Assembly: GCA_934358405.1 (NCBI GenBank)
Contig: CAKRKL010000087.1
Location: 1 to 8,205, forward strand
From: an uncultured Blautia sp.
Lineage (GTDB): Bacteria > Bacillota > Clostridia > Lachnospirales > Lachnospiraceae
Direction: 5' to 3'
Length of the DNA stretch: 8,205 nt
The stretch's first letter is position 1, and each line of letters begins with the position of its first letter. Under the pieces are notes generated by a model. It was not told the origin of the DNA. It ran no database searches and saw only the letters and a program-made list of their open reading frames with translations. Below are positions 1-6,414 of this stretch, piece after piece. The translations under genes were made by a program, and so were the position numbers.

Positions 1-18
1 GAAAAATTTTTCTGTTAT

Positions 19-1560
19 TTAATTTTTTTCAGCCTTCTCATCCCAATAAGCACAATCATCTCTTCCGATCACAGAAGAATCAAAAGGAGTTCCGTCATTT
101 TCCTTATAATGCTTTGTAGCTCTAAAGACGCATTTTGCGCCGACATAAATAATAGGCACATTGAAATATACGATCAAAATATTTCCTAAATCGGAAAATG
201 CCCAAAGGTTTCCAAGCTCCAGTCCGGCAATGTTGCAGAGAATTCCAAATGCAGCAACAAACAGTGCGATACTGCGTACTATATTAATACAGACAATATC
301 TTTTCGAATACGATTTGCTGCAATTTCAGAAAAACTGATCATTCCAAGAAGACAGGTGAATGCAAACAGGCAAAAACACAGGGTTACCAGAAATGTGATA
401 ACTGCATTCATAGATGTACCTGGTGTAAGTACAGCAATAGATTCTGTAAACTTCGGCAGCTTATCAAGTGCAGCCCATGCTTCTGCTCCTTCCCCGGTCC
501 AGCAATGAGCCATAACCACAACAAATCCTGTAAGAGTACAAATTACAATCGTGTCCAGAAAAACACCAAGAGAAGCCAGAATTCCCTGCTCGCAAGGGTG
601 TTTTGCATCTGCAGCAGCTGCAGACATGGTAATGGTTCCCTGCCCTGCTTCATTCGACATTAATCCTCGCTTCACGCCCTGTGCCAAAACAGTTCCCATT
701 GCACCGCCAAAGAATGCCTGTGGCTTAAACGCCCCGCCAAATACGGATGTAAAGAAATATGGAATTTGCCCGATATTCAAAATGATCAGCACAAATACAA
801 CCACCACATACAATACTGCCATTACCGGCACCATCATATCCGTCCATTTGGATACTTTTTTGATTCCGCCAAAGGCGATCACTGCGGTCAGGATCATGAT
901 CACAGCACCTGCAATGTAATAAAACAAGGAATCTGCTGCAATTGTTTTTCCTGTAAGGATCTCAGCCATTCTTCCCACGGAGGAAACAACATTAAAGCCC
1001 TGTGCAGGCAGGCAGCACAACGCATAAAGAATATAAAGAACAGATAAAAATATGCCAATTCCCACACTGTTTCCCAGCAATTTTCTTCCATAAAACGGAA
1101 GACCGCCTACAAATTCATCCTCTTTTTTCTCTTTGAAAATCTGTGCCAGAACAGCCTCCATATAGGCCACTGCCATTCCGAAAAATGCAGAAATCCACAT
1201 CCAGAAAAGCGCTCCCGGTCCTCCTACCGCAATAGCACCTGTAACACCGATAATATTTCCAGGACCGACACGCATGGCTGCACTTAACAAAAATGCCGCC
1301 AGTGGAGTGATTCCGGTCTTAACAGAACGTTTTTCCGTAAGAAGGCGAACACCTTTCTTGAAATGTGTCACCTGGATAAAGCCCAGCTTGATCGTGAAAA
1401 AAATACCGGAACCAAGCAGCACAATAATTGCAAGTGAAATATTCCCCAAAAGCGGAATATTCCGATACCATTCAAAATTTGTAGGAAAGTCCCACAACAG
1501 ATCCGACAAAGGACCTATAAACCCAAATACGCTATTAATTGCTTCAAAAACACCTTGCAT
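19..1560 (-). CDS. Sodium:alanine/glycine symporter, AGCS family
   Basis: This is a cytoplasmic membrane carrier that, by family, takes up alanine or glycine together with sodium. The protein has 513 residues and about ten hydrophobic segments spread from about residue 40 to 480. The family signature is complete at residues 113-128 (GGPGALFWMWISAFFG). A second conserved block, SNEAGQGTITMSAAAADAK, lies at 302-320 and is followed by HPCEQG. The residue 99-102 motif reads GPGN where many family members have GTGN, so this is a variant subgroup. The N-terminus, about 40 residues before the first helix, is somewhat long. The start is well supported by GGGGAGGT at 1566-1573, five bases upstream of the ATG. 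It appears to be transcribed alone from a promoter at 1642-1669. Family assignment is secure; the exact amino acid carried is inferred. Confidence 0.95.
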   Translation of the reverse strand: MQGVFEAINSVFGFIGPLSDLLWDFPTNFEWYRNIPLLGNISLAIIVLLGSGIFFTIKLGFIQVTHFKKGVRLLTEKRSVKTGITPLAAFLLSAAMRVGPGNIIGVTGAIAVGGPGALFWMWISAFFGMAVAYMEAVLAQIFKEKKEDEFVGGLPFYGRKLLGNSVGIGIFLSVLYILYALCCLPAQGFNVVSSVGRMAEILTGKTIAADSLFYYIAGAVIMILTAVIAFGGIKKVSKWTDMMVPVMAVLYVVVVFVLIILNIGQIPYFFTSVFGGAFKPQAFFGGAMGTVLAQGVKRGLMSNEAGQGTITMSAAAADAKHPCEQGILASLGVFLDTIVICTLTGFVVVMAHCWTGEGAEAWAALDKLPKFTESIAVLTPGTSMNAVITFLVTLCFCLFAFTCLLGMISFSEIAANRIRKDIVCINIVRSIALFVAAFGILCNIAGLELGNLWAFSDLGNILIVYFNVPIIYVGAKCVFRATKHYKENDGTPFDSSVIGRDDCAYWDEKAEKN

Positions 1561-1583
1561 ACTCTACCTCCCCATTTTACATT

Positions 1584-1664
1584 ATTTCTTCATAACTATC
1601 CGACATTTTGCAATTTCTCACAGAATAGTTATATTACTTCTATTATACGAAAAATTTCTTCATA
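1584..1664. repeat. 11-base direct repeat and 8-base inverted repeat in symporter promoter/leader
   Basis: The plus-strand sequence ATTTCTTCATA occurs at 1584-1594 and again at 1654-1664, exactly 70 bases apart. The second copy covers the promoter spacer and the edge of the -35, and the first lies in the transcribed leader. Overlapping this, ATAACTAT at 1592-1599 is the inverted complement of ATAGTTAT at 1625-1632. In RNA that pair could form an 8-base-pair stem with a 25-base loop. These could be paired operator sites or a leader hairpin. In AT-rich DNA chance is also possible, and no known regulator motif was recognised. Confidence 0.35.
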
Positions 1665-1669
1665 GTCCA
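1642..1669 (-). promoter_or_regulatory. Sigma-A-type promoter for the symporter gene
   Basis: On the minus strand a perfect TATAAT lies at 1647-1642. A four-of-six -35 match, TGGACT, lies at 1669-1664, with a 16-base spacer. Transcription would begin near 1635, giving a leader of about 75 bases before the ATG at 1560. The surroundings are AT-rich, as expected for a promoter. No start-site data are available; the -10 element is convincing and the -35 is only fair. Confidence 0.6.
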
Positions 1670-1844
1670 TTGTGTTTCATGGGAAATATATTGCAAAAAG
1701 TGATATGTCATAACTGCAGGTGTGCTGATTCGCTATAAGATCTTTTTTCAACCCTGTCCAAACACATCAGTTTATAAGTTCTTTAGATTTTAATCATACT
1801 TTTTTCAATTCCTTCTCACAGATTCATCACAAATTCCATGTATA

Positions 1845-1907
1845 TTAATAAACAAATAAAGCGAAAGCTTTTTTACATAGATTAACAATTAACTTTTTCT
1901 TTTTCAT
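1845..1907 (-). CDS. Possible 20-residue peptide, unproven
   Basis: A minus-strand frame starts with ATG at 1907 and ends with TAA at 1845. It encodes MKKKKLIVNLCKKAFALFVY, a lysine-rich start followed by a hydrophobic, cysteine-containing stretch. A purine-rich AAGGAGGG lies about 25 bases upstream, too far for normal use. The intervening bases are the 20-base perfect hairpin at 1931-1912, which would bring the site within about seven bases of the ATG if folded. The GAGGG of that site can also pair with the upstream CCCTC and be hidden. No family is recognised, and a run of this length could easily be chance. Confidence 0.15.
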   Translation of the reverse strand: MKKKKLIVNLCKKAFALFVY

Positions 1908-1911
1908 ACTT

Positions 1912-1958
1912 GCCGGACCTTTTGGTCCGGCCCTCCTTCTTTTTAGAGGGATTTTTTT
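1912..1958 (+). terminator. Double hairpin with T-tract, candidate plus-strand terminator
   Basis: An eight-base-pair GC-rich stem is formed by GCCGGACC (1912-1919) and GGTCCGGC (1924-1931), closing a TTTT loop. It adjoins a second stem, CCCTC (1931-1935) with GAGGG (1946-1950), which is followed at once by A and seven T (1952-1958). Read on the plus strand this resembles an intrinsic terminator preceded by a stabilising hairpin. It has no T-tract in the minus direction. No plus-strand gene lies upstream in the window, so what it would terminate is unknown. It may act on an unrecognised small RNA, or be a leader structure read from the minus strand. Confidence 0.45.
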
Positions 1959-1976
1959 ATGTCCTTTTTTAATTTC

Positions 1977-2038
1977 AAAAGCAAAAAGCCATATTTATGA
2001 AGCGGCACTCCTCAGCTTGCCTCATAAATATGACTTTT
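1977..2038 (-). terminator. Intrinsic terminator of the secreted-protein gene
   Basis: A long hairpin lies 58 bases beyond the stop codon at 2096. An 11-base-pair arm, CATATTTATGA (1990-2000) with TCATAAATATG (2022-2032), is extended by five pairs (1984-1988 with 2034-2038) after one mismatch. An inner GGCA/TGCC stem lies at 2004-2007 and 2018-2021. On the minus strand it leads into CTTTTTGCTTTT. The position, T-rich exit and direction fit the end of the 2096-4165 transcript. The stem is AT-rich, so it may be less efficient than the ATPase operon terminator. Confidence 0.75.
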
Positions 2039-2095
2039 CAATCATCTCATTTTATAAATTTTTTTGTCTATACTCTTAAAGCGTGTAAGAAAGTT

Positions 2096-4165
2096 TTAGA
2101 GTTGTTCCGGCTTCTCAACCGCATAAGCACTCTGATCCTGAATTGCTGTCACCCCAGACAAATCTGCCGAATCACTATAGGAACCCGTTGTAATTGTATA
2201 TTCACTGTCTCCCTGTACGTAAACAGTTCCATCTGTACCCTGAATGGTCACAGTTTTTCCCTCACCATCAACAATGGTTCCTTCATTTTCCAAAGAAGAA
2301 ACTGTGCTGTCTCCAGTTACAGTCCATGTGGAGTCCGAACTTACATAGACATTGCAATAACCCTCTCCACCTTCGCCAGCGTATGTTTCATCATCTATAA
2401 CCGCACCTGTCAGACTGCTGCCTTCTGTCAGATAGAAATCCAGATCACTGATAGAATCCCAGATCACATCTCCCTGCATATCCTGGCTGATACCTGTAAA
2501 ATGGCAATCAGCTCCGTTTGCTCCGGACTGTCCCCAGCCTCTCTGATTGGTATTTCCTGTGCACTGCAGGAAAAATTCATTGTCATCGTTGTAATTAATA
2601 TCAACATTATTTAAGGTAATAGTGCTCTCTGTATTGGTTGTGTAAAATACACCGCCGTTTTCAGAGGTCAGACTACCGCCATCCATCTGAAAAGTACTGT
2701 TACCAACCTCAGAGTCGCCAGACATACTCTGGTAGAGGATAACTGTCCAGGTATTGTCGTTCTGATCCAGATCACTCATATTCCCAGTCAGATCGCAGTC
2801 ATAAAGATGAATGGAGTTCAGACCCTCAATGCAAACCGCTTCAGAACCATTTGCTGTCAGACTGGCATTGCTCACTGCGATATCGGCAGTGCTGTAAATA
2901 GCCGGAGAGCCAACACCATTGGAAACATAGTTTCCGCCATCAATTACCATTGTTCCGCCGCCTCTGTCACTTCGAATCGCTGCAGAAGACTCACCATTTG
3001 TCTCCACATCCAGATCCCATCCATAAAGAGTACCGCCTCCGGCTACATGAACACCGCCTGAGGTATCCTGTGTTGTTTTTACAGTTGTACCGGAAGCATA
3101 TACCGTTCCATCTCCATATGCAAAAAGTCCTGCACCGCCAGCTGCATCGGTTGTCACGCTGCCATCCTTTACATAAGCAGTACCGTCTGTTGCCAGAACC
3201 GCTGCGCCAACGCCATAGAAGCTGGAATTGTCTCCGCCTGTGCTGCTGTCAGAAGTTCTTGTAATGGTATCATTATCAAGGGTTACGCTTGCTCCGGAAG
3301 AAATCAAAGCTGCGTTCTCATCTGTACCAGTAGACTCCAAAGTCTCACCAGATACGGTCGTGTCCTCTGTATATTCATTTACAGCTGTGTAACTGTCAAC
3401 ACCCTGAGACTGTCCGCCAGGACCTCCCTGTCCAGGTGCGCCCTGACCATCACCTCCAGGACCACCCTGACCGCTCATTTCCATGGACATTACAGTAATG
3501 CTCGCTGCATTTCCATCCTCATCCAGTGTAATAGAAACAACATCCCCTTCCTGAATATCAGAAAGTGAAATTTCCTCAGCCTCTGCACCCTGTCCGTTAC
3601 CTTCTGGTGCTCCGCCATTTTGATCTCCGTCTGGTTTCTCAGGAGCTTCGCTATTCTGGCCATCGTCCTCTGACTTCTCACTATCCTGGTTGTCAGCGTC
3701 TGTCTGTCCATCGGCTTCTGATGTCTCTCCATCCGGTTTTTCCGGTGCCTCACCATCCTGTCCGTCTCCATCTGGCTTCTCCGGTACTCCACCGTTCTGA
3801 CCGTCTCCGCCAGGCTGGCCCTGCTGCATACCGCCAGACTGTTTCGTAATCACAGTATTCTCTGTAATAGTAATCGTCTGGCCCTGACCATTACCACCCG
3901 GCTGCCCCATTTCCTTCATAGTACCAACCGCAATAGTAATCTCCGTATCCGAAACCGATTTCACCTCACCAAGAACCACATTCTCCTCAGCTTCATCACT
4001 CTGTGCATTCTCATCACTGCCATCAGCCTTCTCACTACTTTCGTCAGAAGCCTCATCCGCTGCACGCTCCGTCTTAACATCCTCCGCATAAACCATAGCC
4101 GGAACAGAAGTTGTTGCTACCATAATTCCCATTAAAACTGCTAAATATCTACGTTTCATACCCAT
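2096..4165 (-). CDS. Secreted acidic beta-helix-like protein with glycine-rich insert
   Basis: This is a predicted exported protein of 689 residues whose function is not known. Residues 1-27 form a signal peptide: basic MKRR, a hydrophobic core and a likely cut after VYA at 27. Residues 28-62 are very acidic. Residues 63-108 (GEVKSVSDTEITI... ITITENTVITK) and 197-226 (LSDIQEGDVVSITLDEDG) look like two halves of one small beta domain similar to DUF5666-type proteins. They are split by low-complexity sequence at 109-196 with three PEKPDG copies. A glycine-rich linker at 231-255 leads to residues 256-665. That part has many short strand-turn units rich in T, S, N, G and D, typical of a right-handed beta-helix, with five cysteines. 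No LPXTG, SLH or membrane anchor is visible at the C-terminus. A role in surface adhesion or glycan binding is a guess. Confidence 0.85.
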   Translation of the reverse strand: MGMKRRYLAVLMGIMVATTSVPAMVYAEDVKTERAADEASDESSEKADGSDENAQSDEAEENVVLGEVKSVSDTEITIAVGTMKEMGQPGGNGQGQTITITENTVITKQSGGMQQGQPGGDGQNGGVPEKPDGDGQDGEAPEKPDGETSEADGQTDADNQDSEKSEDDGQNSEAPEKPDGDQNGGAPEGNGQGAEAEEISLSDIQEGDVVSITLDEDGNAASITVMSMEMSGQGGPGGDGQGAPGQGGPGGQSQGVDSYTAVNEYTEDTTVSGETLESTGTDENAALISSGASVTLDNDTITRTSDSSTGGDNSSFYGVGAAVLATDGTAYVKDGSVTTDAAGGAGLFAYGDGTVYASGTTVKTTQDTSGGVHVAGGGTLYGWDLDVETNGESSAAIRSDRGGGTMVIDGGNYVSNGVGSPAIYSTADIAVSNASLTANGSEAVCIEGLNSIHLYDCDLTGNMSDLDQNDNTWTVILYQSMSGDSEVGNSTFQMDGGSLTSENGGVFYTTNTESTITLNNVDINYNDDNEFFLQCTGNTNQRGWGQSGANGADCHFTGISQDMQGDVIWDSISDLDFYLTEGSSLTGAVIDDETYAGEGGEGYCNVYVSSDSTWTVTGDSTVSSLENEGTIVDGEGKTVTIQGTDGTVYVQGDSEYTITTGSYSDSADLSGVTAIQDQSAYAVEKPEQL
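3407..3475 (-). repeat. Glycine/proline/glutamine-rich linker repeat
   Basis: Residues 231-253 of the secreted protein are built from imperfect GQGGPGG and GQGAPG units, giving a short degenerate DNA repeat. The glycine spacing is not the strict G-X-Y of collagen. It lies exactly between the small N-terminal beta domain and the beta-helix part, so a flexible linker is the simplest reading. Confidence 0.6.
3572..3841 (-). repeat. Low-complexity coding segment with PEKPDG repeats
   Basis: This segment encodes residues 109-198 of the secreted protein, made almost only of G, D, E, Q, N, P, S and K. PEKPDG occurs at residues 128-133, 141-146 and 175-180 (bases 3767-3784, 3728-3745 and 3626-3643), with related GDGQ and NGG units between. 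The three copies use different codons (for example CCGGAGAAG and CCGGAAAAA), so they are not fresh tandem duplications. This stretch may vary in length between strains. Confidence 0.7.
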
Positions 4166-4216
4166 TCATTTCCTTTCTGTATTCATATTCATCCGATCCA
4201 CTCTCAAAGCCCTCAT
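4166..4216 (-). CDS. Possible 16-codon leader reading frame abutting the secreted-protein start
   Basis: A minus-strand frame from ATG at 4216 to TGA at 4168-4166 encodes MRALRVDRMNMNTERK. It has a good Shine-Dalgarno site, AAAGGAG at 4229-4223, six bases before its ATG. Its stop codon lies directly against the ATG of the secreted protein at 4165, and the second gene's Shine-Dalgarno site is inside the frame. This arrangement would allow translational coupling or a leader-peptide control. The peptide matches no family known to me, and its composition is not diagnostic, so it may never be made. Confidence 0.3.
   Translation of the reverse strand: MRALRVDRMNMNTERK
4171..4176 (-). promoter_or_regulatory. 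Shine-Dalgarno site fixing the secreted-protein start
   Basis: AAAGGA on the minus strand lies five bases before the ATG at 4165. A second in-frame ATG at 4159 would be 11 bases away. The first ATG is therefore preferred, giving MGMKRR rather than MKRR as the N-terminus. Both leave the signal peptide intact, so the choice has little effect on function. Confidence 0.6.
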
Positions 4217-4259
4217 CCACTTCTCCTTTGAATCGTCTTTGTTTTTATGCTCCTTATGG

Positions 4260-4288
4260 CTTATACTATACAAACAATTTGTGTCCAA
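4260..4288 (-). promoter_or_regulatory. Candidate promoter for the secreted-protein gene
   Basis: On the minus strand TTGGAC (4288-4283) and TATAAG (4265-4260) are separated by 17 bases. The -10 matches the consensus at five of six positions, and the -35 matches in its TTG. The predicted start near 4253 gives a leader of nearly 90 bases containing the 16-codon frame. The site lies downstream of the ATPase operon terminator, which supports separate transcription. An overlapping TATAGT at 4270-4265 is an alternative -10 without a good -35. Confidence 0.5.
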
Positions 4289-4356
4289 AAAATGGGGAAA
4301 TGGTGTTCATTCTATGGGTACTCTCGTAAAAAACTGTGAACTCATATTTCAAGCCG

Positions 4357-4387
4357 AAAAAAACAGGGTGCGCCATCACGCACCCTG
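4357..4387 (-). terminator. Strong intrinsic terminator of the V-ATPase operon, overlapping the stop of subunit D
   Basis: A perfect nine-base-pair stem, CAGGGTGCG (4364-4372) with CGCACCCTG (4379-4387), closes a six-base loop. On the minus strand it is followed by seven T (4363-4357). The 5' arm is the last three codons of subunit D (Q-G-A), and the stop TGA is in the loop at 4378-4376. It ends the A-B-D transcript and insulates the secreted-protein gene. Confidence 0.92.
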
Positions 4388-4996
4388 CTTCATCCTCTTA
4401 ATAACCTTAAGTCGTGTAAATTCCTCTCGCTCCTTCTCCTCCAAAGCATTGGAAATATCCTTTGTCAGAGCTTCAAACTTCGGAATCGTAATATTCTTCA
4501 GCGCATTTGCCCGCTTCTGAGTCTTCTTAATATTGCTGGCCAGTCGAATCGCTGAATTCTCAATCATAGACAGCTTAATAGAAAGCTCCTTCACTTTCTC
4601 AAATGCCGCTTTCGCCTCATCCAAAGACATCTTCGTACTATAATAAGCATACGTAGGTACATTTCCTGACTTGTCATACTCCACAAGCGGAATTTCTGTA
4701 CCCATGACGCTACGCGTCTTAATACGAATCGAATCCTCAATGGGCACCGTATGTGAAATCTGATCCACAAATGCGATACCCATTTCCATATTCGCTCTCT
4801 GTAAAGCCGCATAAGCTGTACGGAACGTCTCATCGATCTGTCCCTGAATATCCTTCGCCTGATCCACCAGATTCATCATCTCACGAATCAGAATATTACG
4901 TTTTTTATCCATCAGTTCATAACCCTGACGGGAAAGAGCAAGAGAATTCTTCGCCAGAATTAAATTACCCTTGGTGGGAAACGTATTCGGATCCAT
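4376..4996 (-). CDS. ntpD: V-type ATP synthase subunit D (central stalk)
   Basis: Subunit D is the rotor shaft inside the A3B3 head. It carries rotation between the membrane ring and the catalytic sites, with subunit F. The protein has 206 residues, normal for the family. It starts with the typical PTKGNLILAKNSLALSRQGYEL-like opening (residues 7-28). A long N-terminal helix (about 10-75) and a long C-terminal helix (about 122-205) would form the antiparallel coiled coil. The middle part (about 86-118, with RSVMGTEIPLVEY) is the short beta region. The start at 4996 is supported by GAGGTGA at 5008-5002. The gap to subunit B is 17 bases, so co-transcription is expected. No membrane segment or damage is seen. 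Confidence 0.95.
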   Translation of the reverse strand: MDPNTFPTKGNLILAKNSLALSRQGYELMDKKRNILIREMMNLVDQAKDIQGQIDETFRTAYAALQRANMEMGIAFVDQISHTVPIEDSIRIKTRSVMGTEIPLVEYDKSGNVPTYAYYSTKMSLDEAKAAFEKVKELSIKLSMIENSAIRLASNIKKTQKRANALKNITIPKFEALTKDISNALEEKEREEFTRLKVIKRMKQGA

Positions 4997-5013
4997 TCAA
5001 GTCACCTCACTCT

Positions 5014-6396
5014 TTATTTGGTCGTTTCGTGATAATACTGATCCAGGATCTTGGTATCAATACGGTCAAGCTCATCCTTCGGAAGCATACCAAGAAGCTC
5101 CCAGCCCTTATTTAACGTATCGATAATACTTCTGTTCTCCGTATCTGTCTGACCAACAAATTCAGCCTCAAAGGCCTTACCAAACTGAAGATACTTCTTA
5201 TCCAGAGGAGAAAGCTCATCCTCACCGATAACAGAAGCAAGAGCTCTGGCATCACCAACCTTGGCATAGCATGAGAACAGCTGGTTCGCAACATCCTGAT
5301 GATCTGCTCTTGTAAAGCCTTCACCAATACCATCCTTCATCAGACGGGAAAGTGACGGCAGAACATTGATCGGCGGATAAACGCCCTGACCGTGAAGCTG
5401 TCTGTCCAGAACAATCTGTCCCTCCGTAATATAACCTGTAAGGTCAGGGATCGGATGAGTAATATCATCATTAGGCATGGTCAGGATCGGAATCTGTGTA
5501 ACAGAACCTGTACCGCCGGAAACGATACCTGCACGCTCGTATAAAGTAGCAAGCTCACTGTAAAGATATCCAGGATAACCCTTACGGGAAGGAATCTCAC
5601 CTTTAGAAGAAGAAACCTCACGCATTGCCTCACAGAAAGAGGTAATGTCTGTAAGGATAACCAGAATATGCATTCCCTTTTCAAAAGCAAGATACTCTGC
5701 TGCAGTCAATGCGATCTTCGGAGTCAGAAGACGCTCAACAGTTGGATCATTTGCCAGATTCAGGAACATAACAACATGGTCGGAAGCACCGCTCTCCTCA
5801 AAGGTTCTGCGGAAAAACTCAGCAACATCATACTTAACACCCATTGCTGCAAATACAATAGCAAAATTTTCATCAGAATCGGCACCAAGAGAAGCCTGAC
5901 GCACGATCTGTGCAGCCAGCTTATCATGAGGAAGACCGTTTCCGGAGAAAATCGGAAGCTTCTGTCCACGAATCAAAGTGGTCAGACCATCAATAGCAGA
6001 AATACCGGTATTGATGTAGTTTCGCGGATACTCACGGGTAACCGGATTCAGCGGTAAGCCGTTAATATTCAGACTGACCTCAGGAGTAATTTCACCAAGA
6101 CCATCAATAGGCTGTCCGATACCGTTAAAGGTACGTCCCAGGATTTCCGGTGAAAGTCCGATTTCCATAGGGTGACCGCTAAGACGTGTGTGGGTATTTC
6201 CAAGGGACATATTGTCTGTACCCTCGAAAACCTGGATAACTGCTTTATCCTCATATATTTCAATAATACGGCCAAGTTTTTCGGTACCGTCATCCATACG
6301 GAAGGAGACGATTTCCTCGTAGGAAGCGTTCTTAACGCCTTCCAGAACTACAAGAGGGCCGTTTATTTCACTAAGGCCTAAATATTCGATTGCCAT
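5014..6396 (-). CDS. ntpB: V-type ATP synthase subunit B (regulatory, non-catalytic)
   Basis: Subunit B alternates with A in the cytoplasmic A3B3 hexamer and completes each catalytic site at the A-B interface. The protein has 460 residues, the usual size. The N-terminal beta-barrel covers about residues 1-75. The P-loop position reads [10 protein letters not shown] (151-160) and lacks the GKT of a working Walker A, which is normal for B. The ATP synthase alpha/beta signature is present as [10 protein letters not shown] (341-350), followed by Arg351, the expected arginine finger that reaches the ATP in A. The C-terminal helical domain follows. The start is supported by AGGGAGGT at 6413-6406. 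The gap to subunit A is 18 bases. The sequence does not tell whether the enzyme moves sodium or protons; that is decided by subunit K outside the window. Confidence 0.97.
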   Translation of the reverse strand: MAIEYLGLSEINGPLVVLEGVKNASYEEIVSFRMDDGTEKLGRIIEIYEDKAVIQVFEGTDNMSLGNTHTRLSGHPMEIGLSPEILGRTFNGIGQPIDGLGEITPEVSLNINGLPLNPVTREYPRNYINTGISAIDGLTTLIRGQKLPIFSGNGLPHDKLAAQIVRQASLGADSDENFAIVFAAMGVKYDVAEFFRRTFEESGASDHVVMFLNLANDPTVERLLTPKIALTAAEYLAFEKGMHILVILTDITSFCEAMREVSSSKGEIPSRKGYPGYLYSELATLYERAGIVSGGTGSVTQIPILTMPNDDITHPIPDLTGYITEGQIVLDRQLHGQGVYPPINVLPSLSRLMKDGIGEGFTRADHQDVANQLFSCYAKVGDARALASVIGEDELSPLDKKYLQFGKAFEAEFVGQTDTENRSIIDTLNKGWELLGMLPKDELDRIDTKILDQYYHETTK

Positions 6397-6414
6397 AAAA
6401 AACTTACCTCCCTA

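Larger units (their letters stand above)
1561..2095. other. 535-base AT-rich intergenic region
   Basis: This gap separates the end of the secreted-protein gene from the symporter start. From right to left it holds a minus-strand terminator (1977-2038), two adjoining hairpins with a plus-strand T-tract (1912-1958), a possible 20-codon minus-strand reading frame (1907-1845), a stretch of plain AT-rich sequence (about 1740-1840) in which nothing was recognised, and the symporter promoter and leader (1670-1561). No decayed gene, tRNA or known riboswitch was recognised. Confidence 0.8.

Noticed and set aside
1..12. GAAAAATTTTTC palindrome as a terminator of the symporter gene
   Set aside because: It is AT-only apart from the ends, lies at the edge of the window, and any T-tract beyond it cannot be seen.
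161..919. Plus-strand open frames inside the symporter gene
   Set aside because: They lie opposite a complete, motif-bearing minus-strand gene, have no good ribosome sites and encode no recognisable protein.
1640..1662. CodY-like box AATTTTTCG... at the symporter promoter
   Set aside because: Only the left half resembles the AATTTTCWGAAAATT consensus; the right half does not match.
1858..1874. AAAGC-GAAA-GCTTT hairpin followed by T as a separate plus-strand terminator
   Set aside because: The stem has only five base pairs, three of them A-T, and overlaps the possible small peptide frame; too weak to call.
1997..2614. Plus-strand 205-codon open frame across the secreted-protein gene end
   Set aside because: It crosses the terminator hairpin and runs opposite the beta-helix coding sequence; its composition is that of a shadow frame.
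3407..3475. Collagen-like repeat in the secreted protein
   Set aside because: Glycine is frequent but not at every third position, so a collagen triple helix is not supported.
5964..5993. Missing Walker A lysine in subunit B region taken as a damaged ATPase
   Set aside because: A degenerate P-loop is the normal state of B subunits in V/A-type enzymes, and the arginine finger after the SLS signature is intact.
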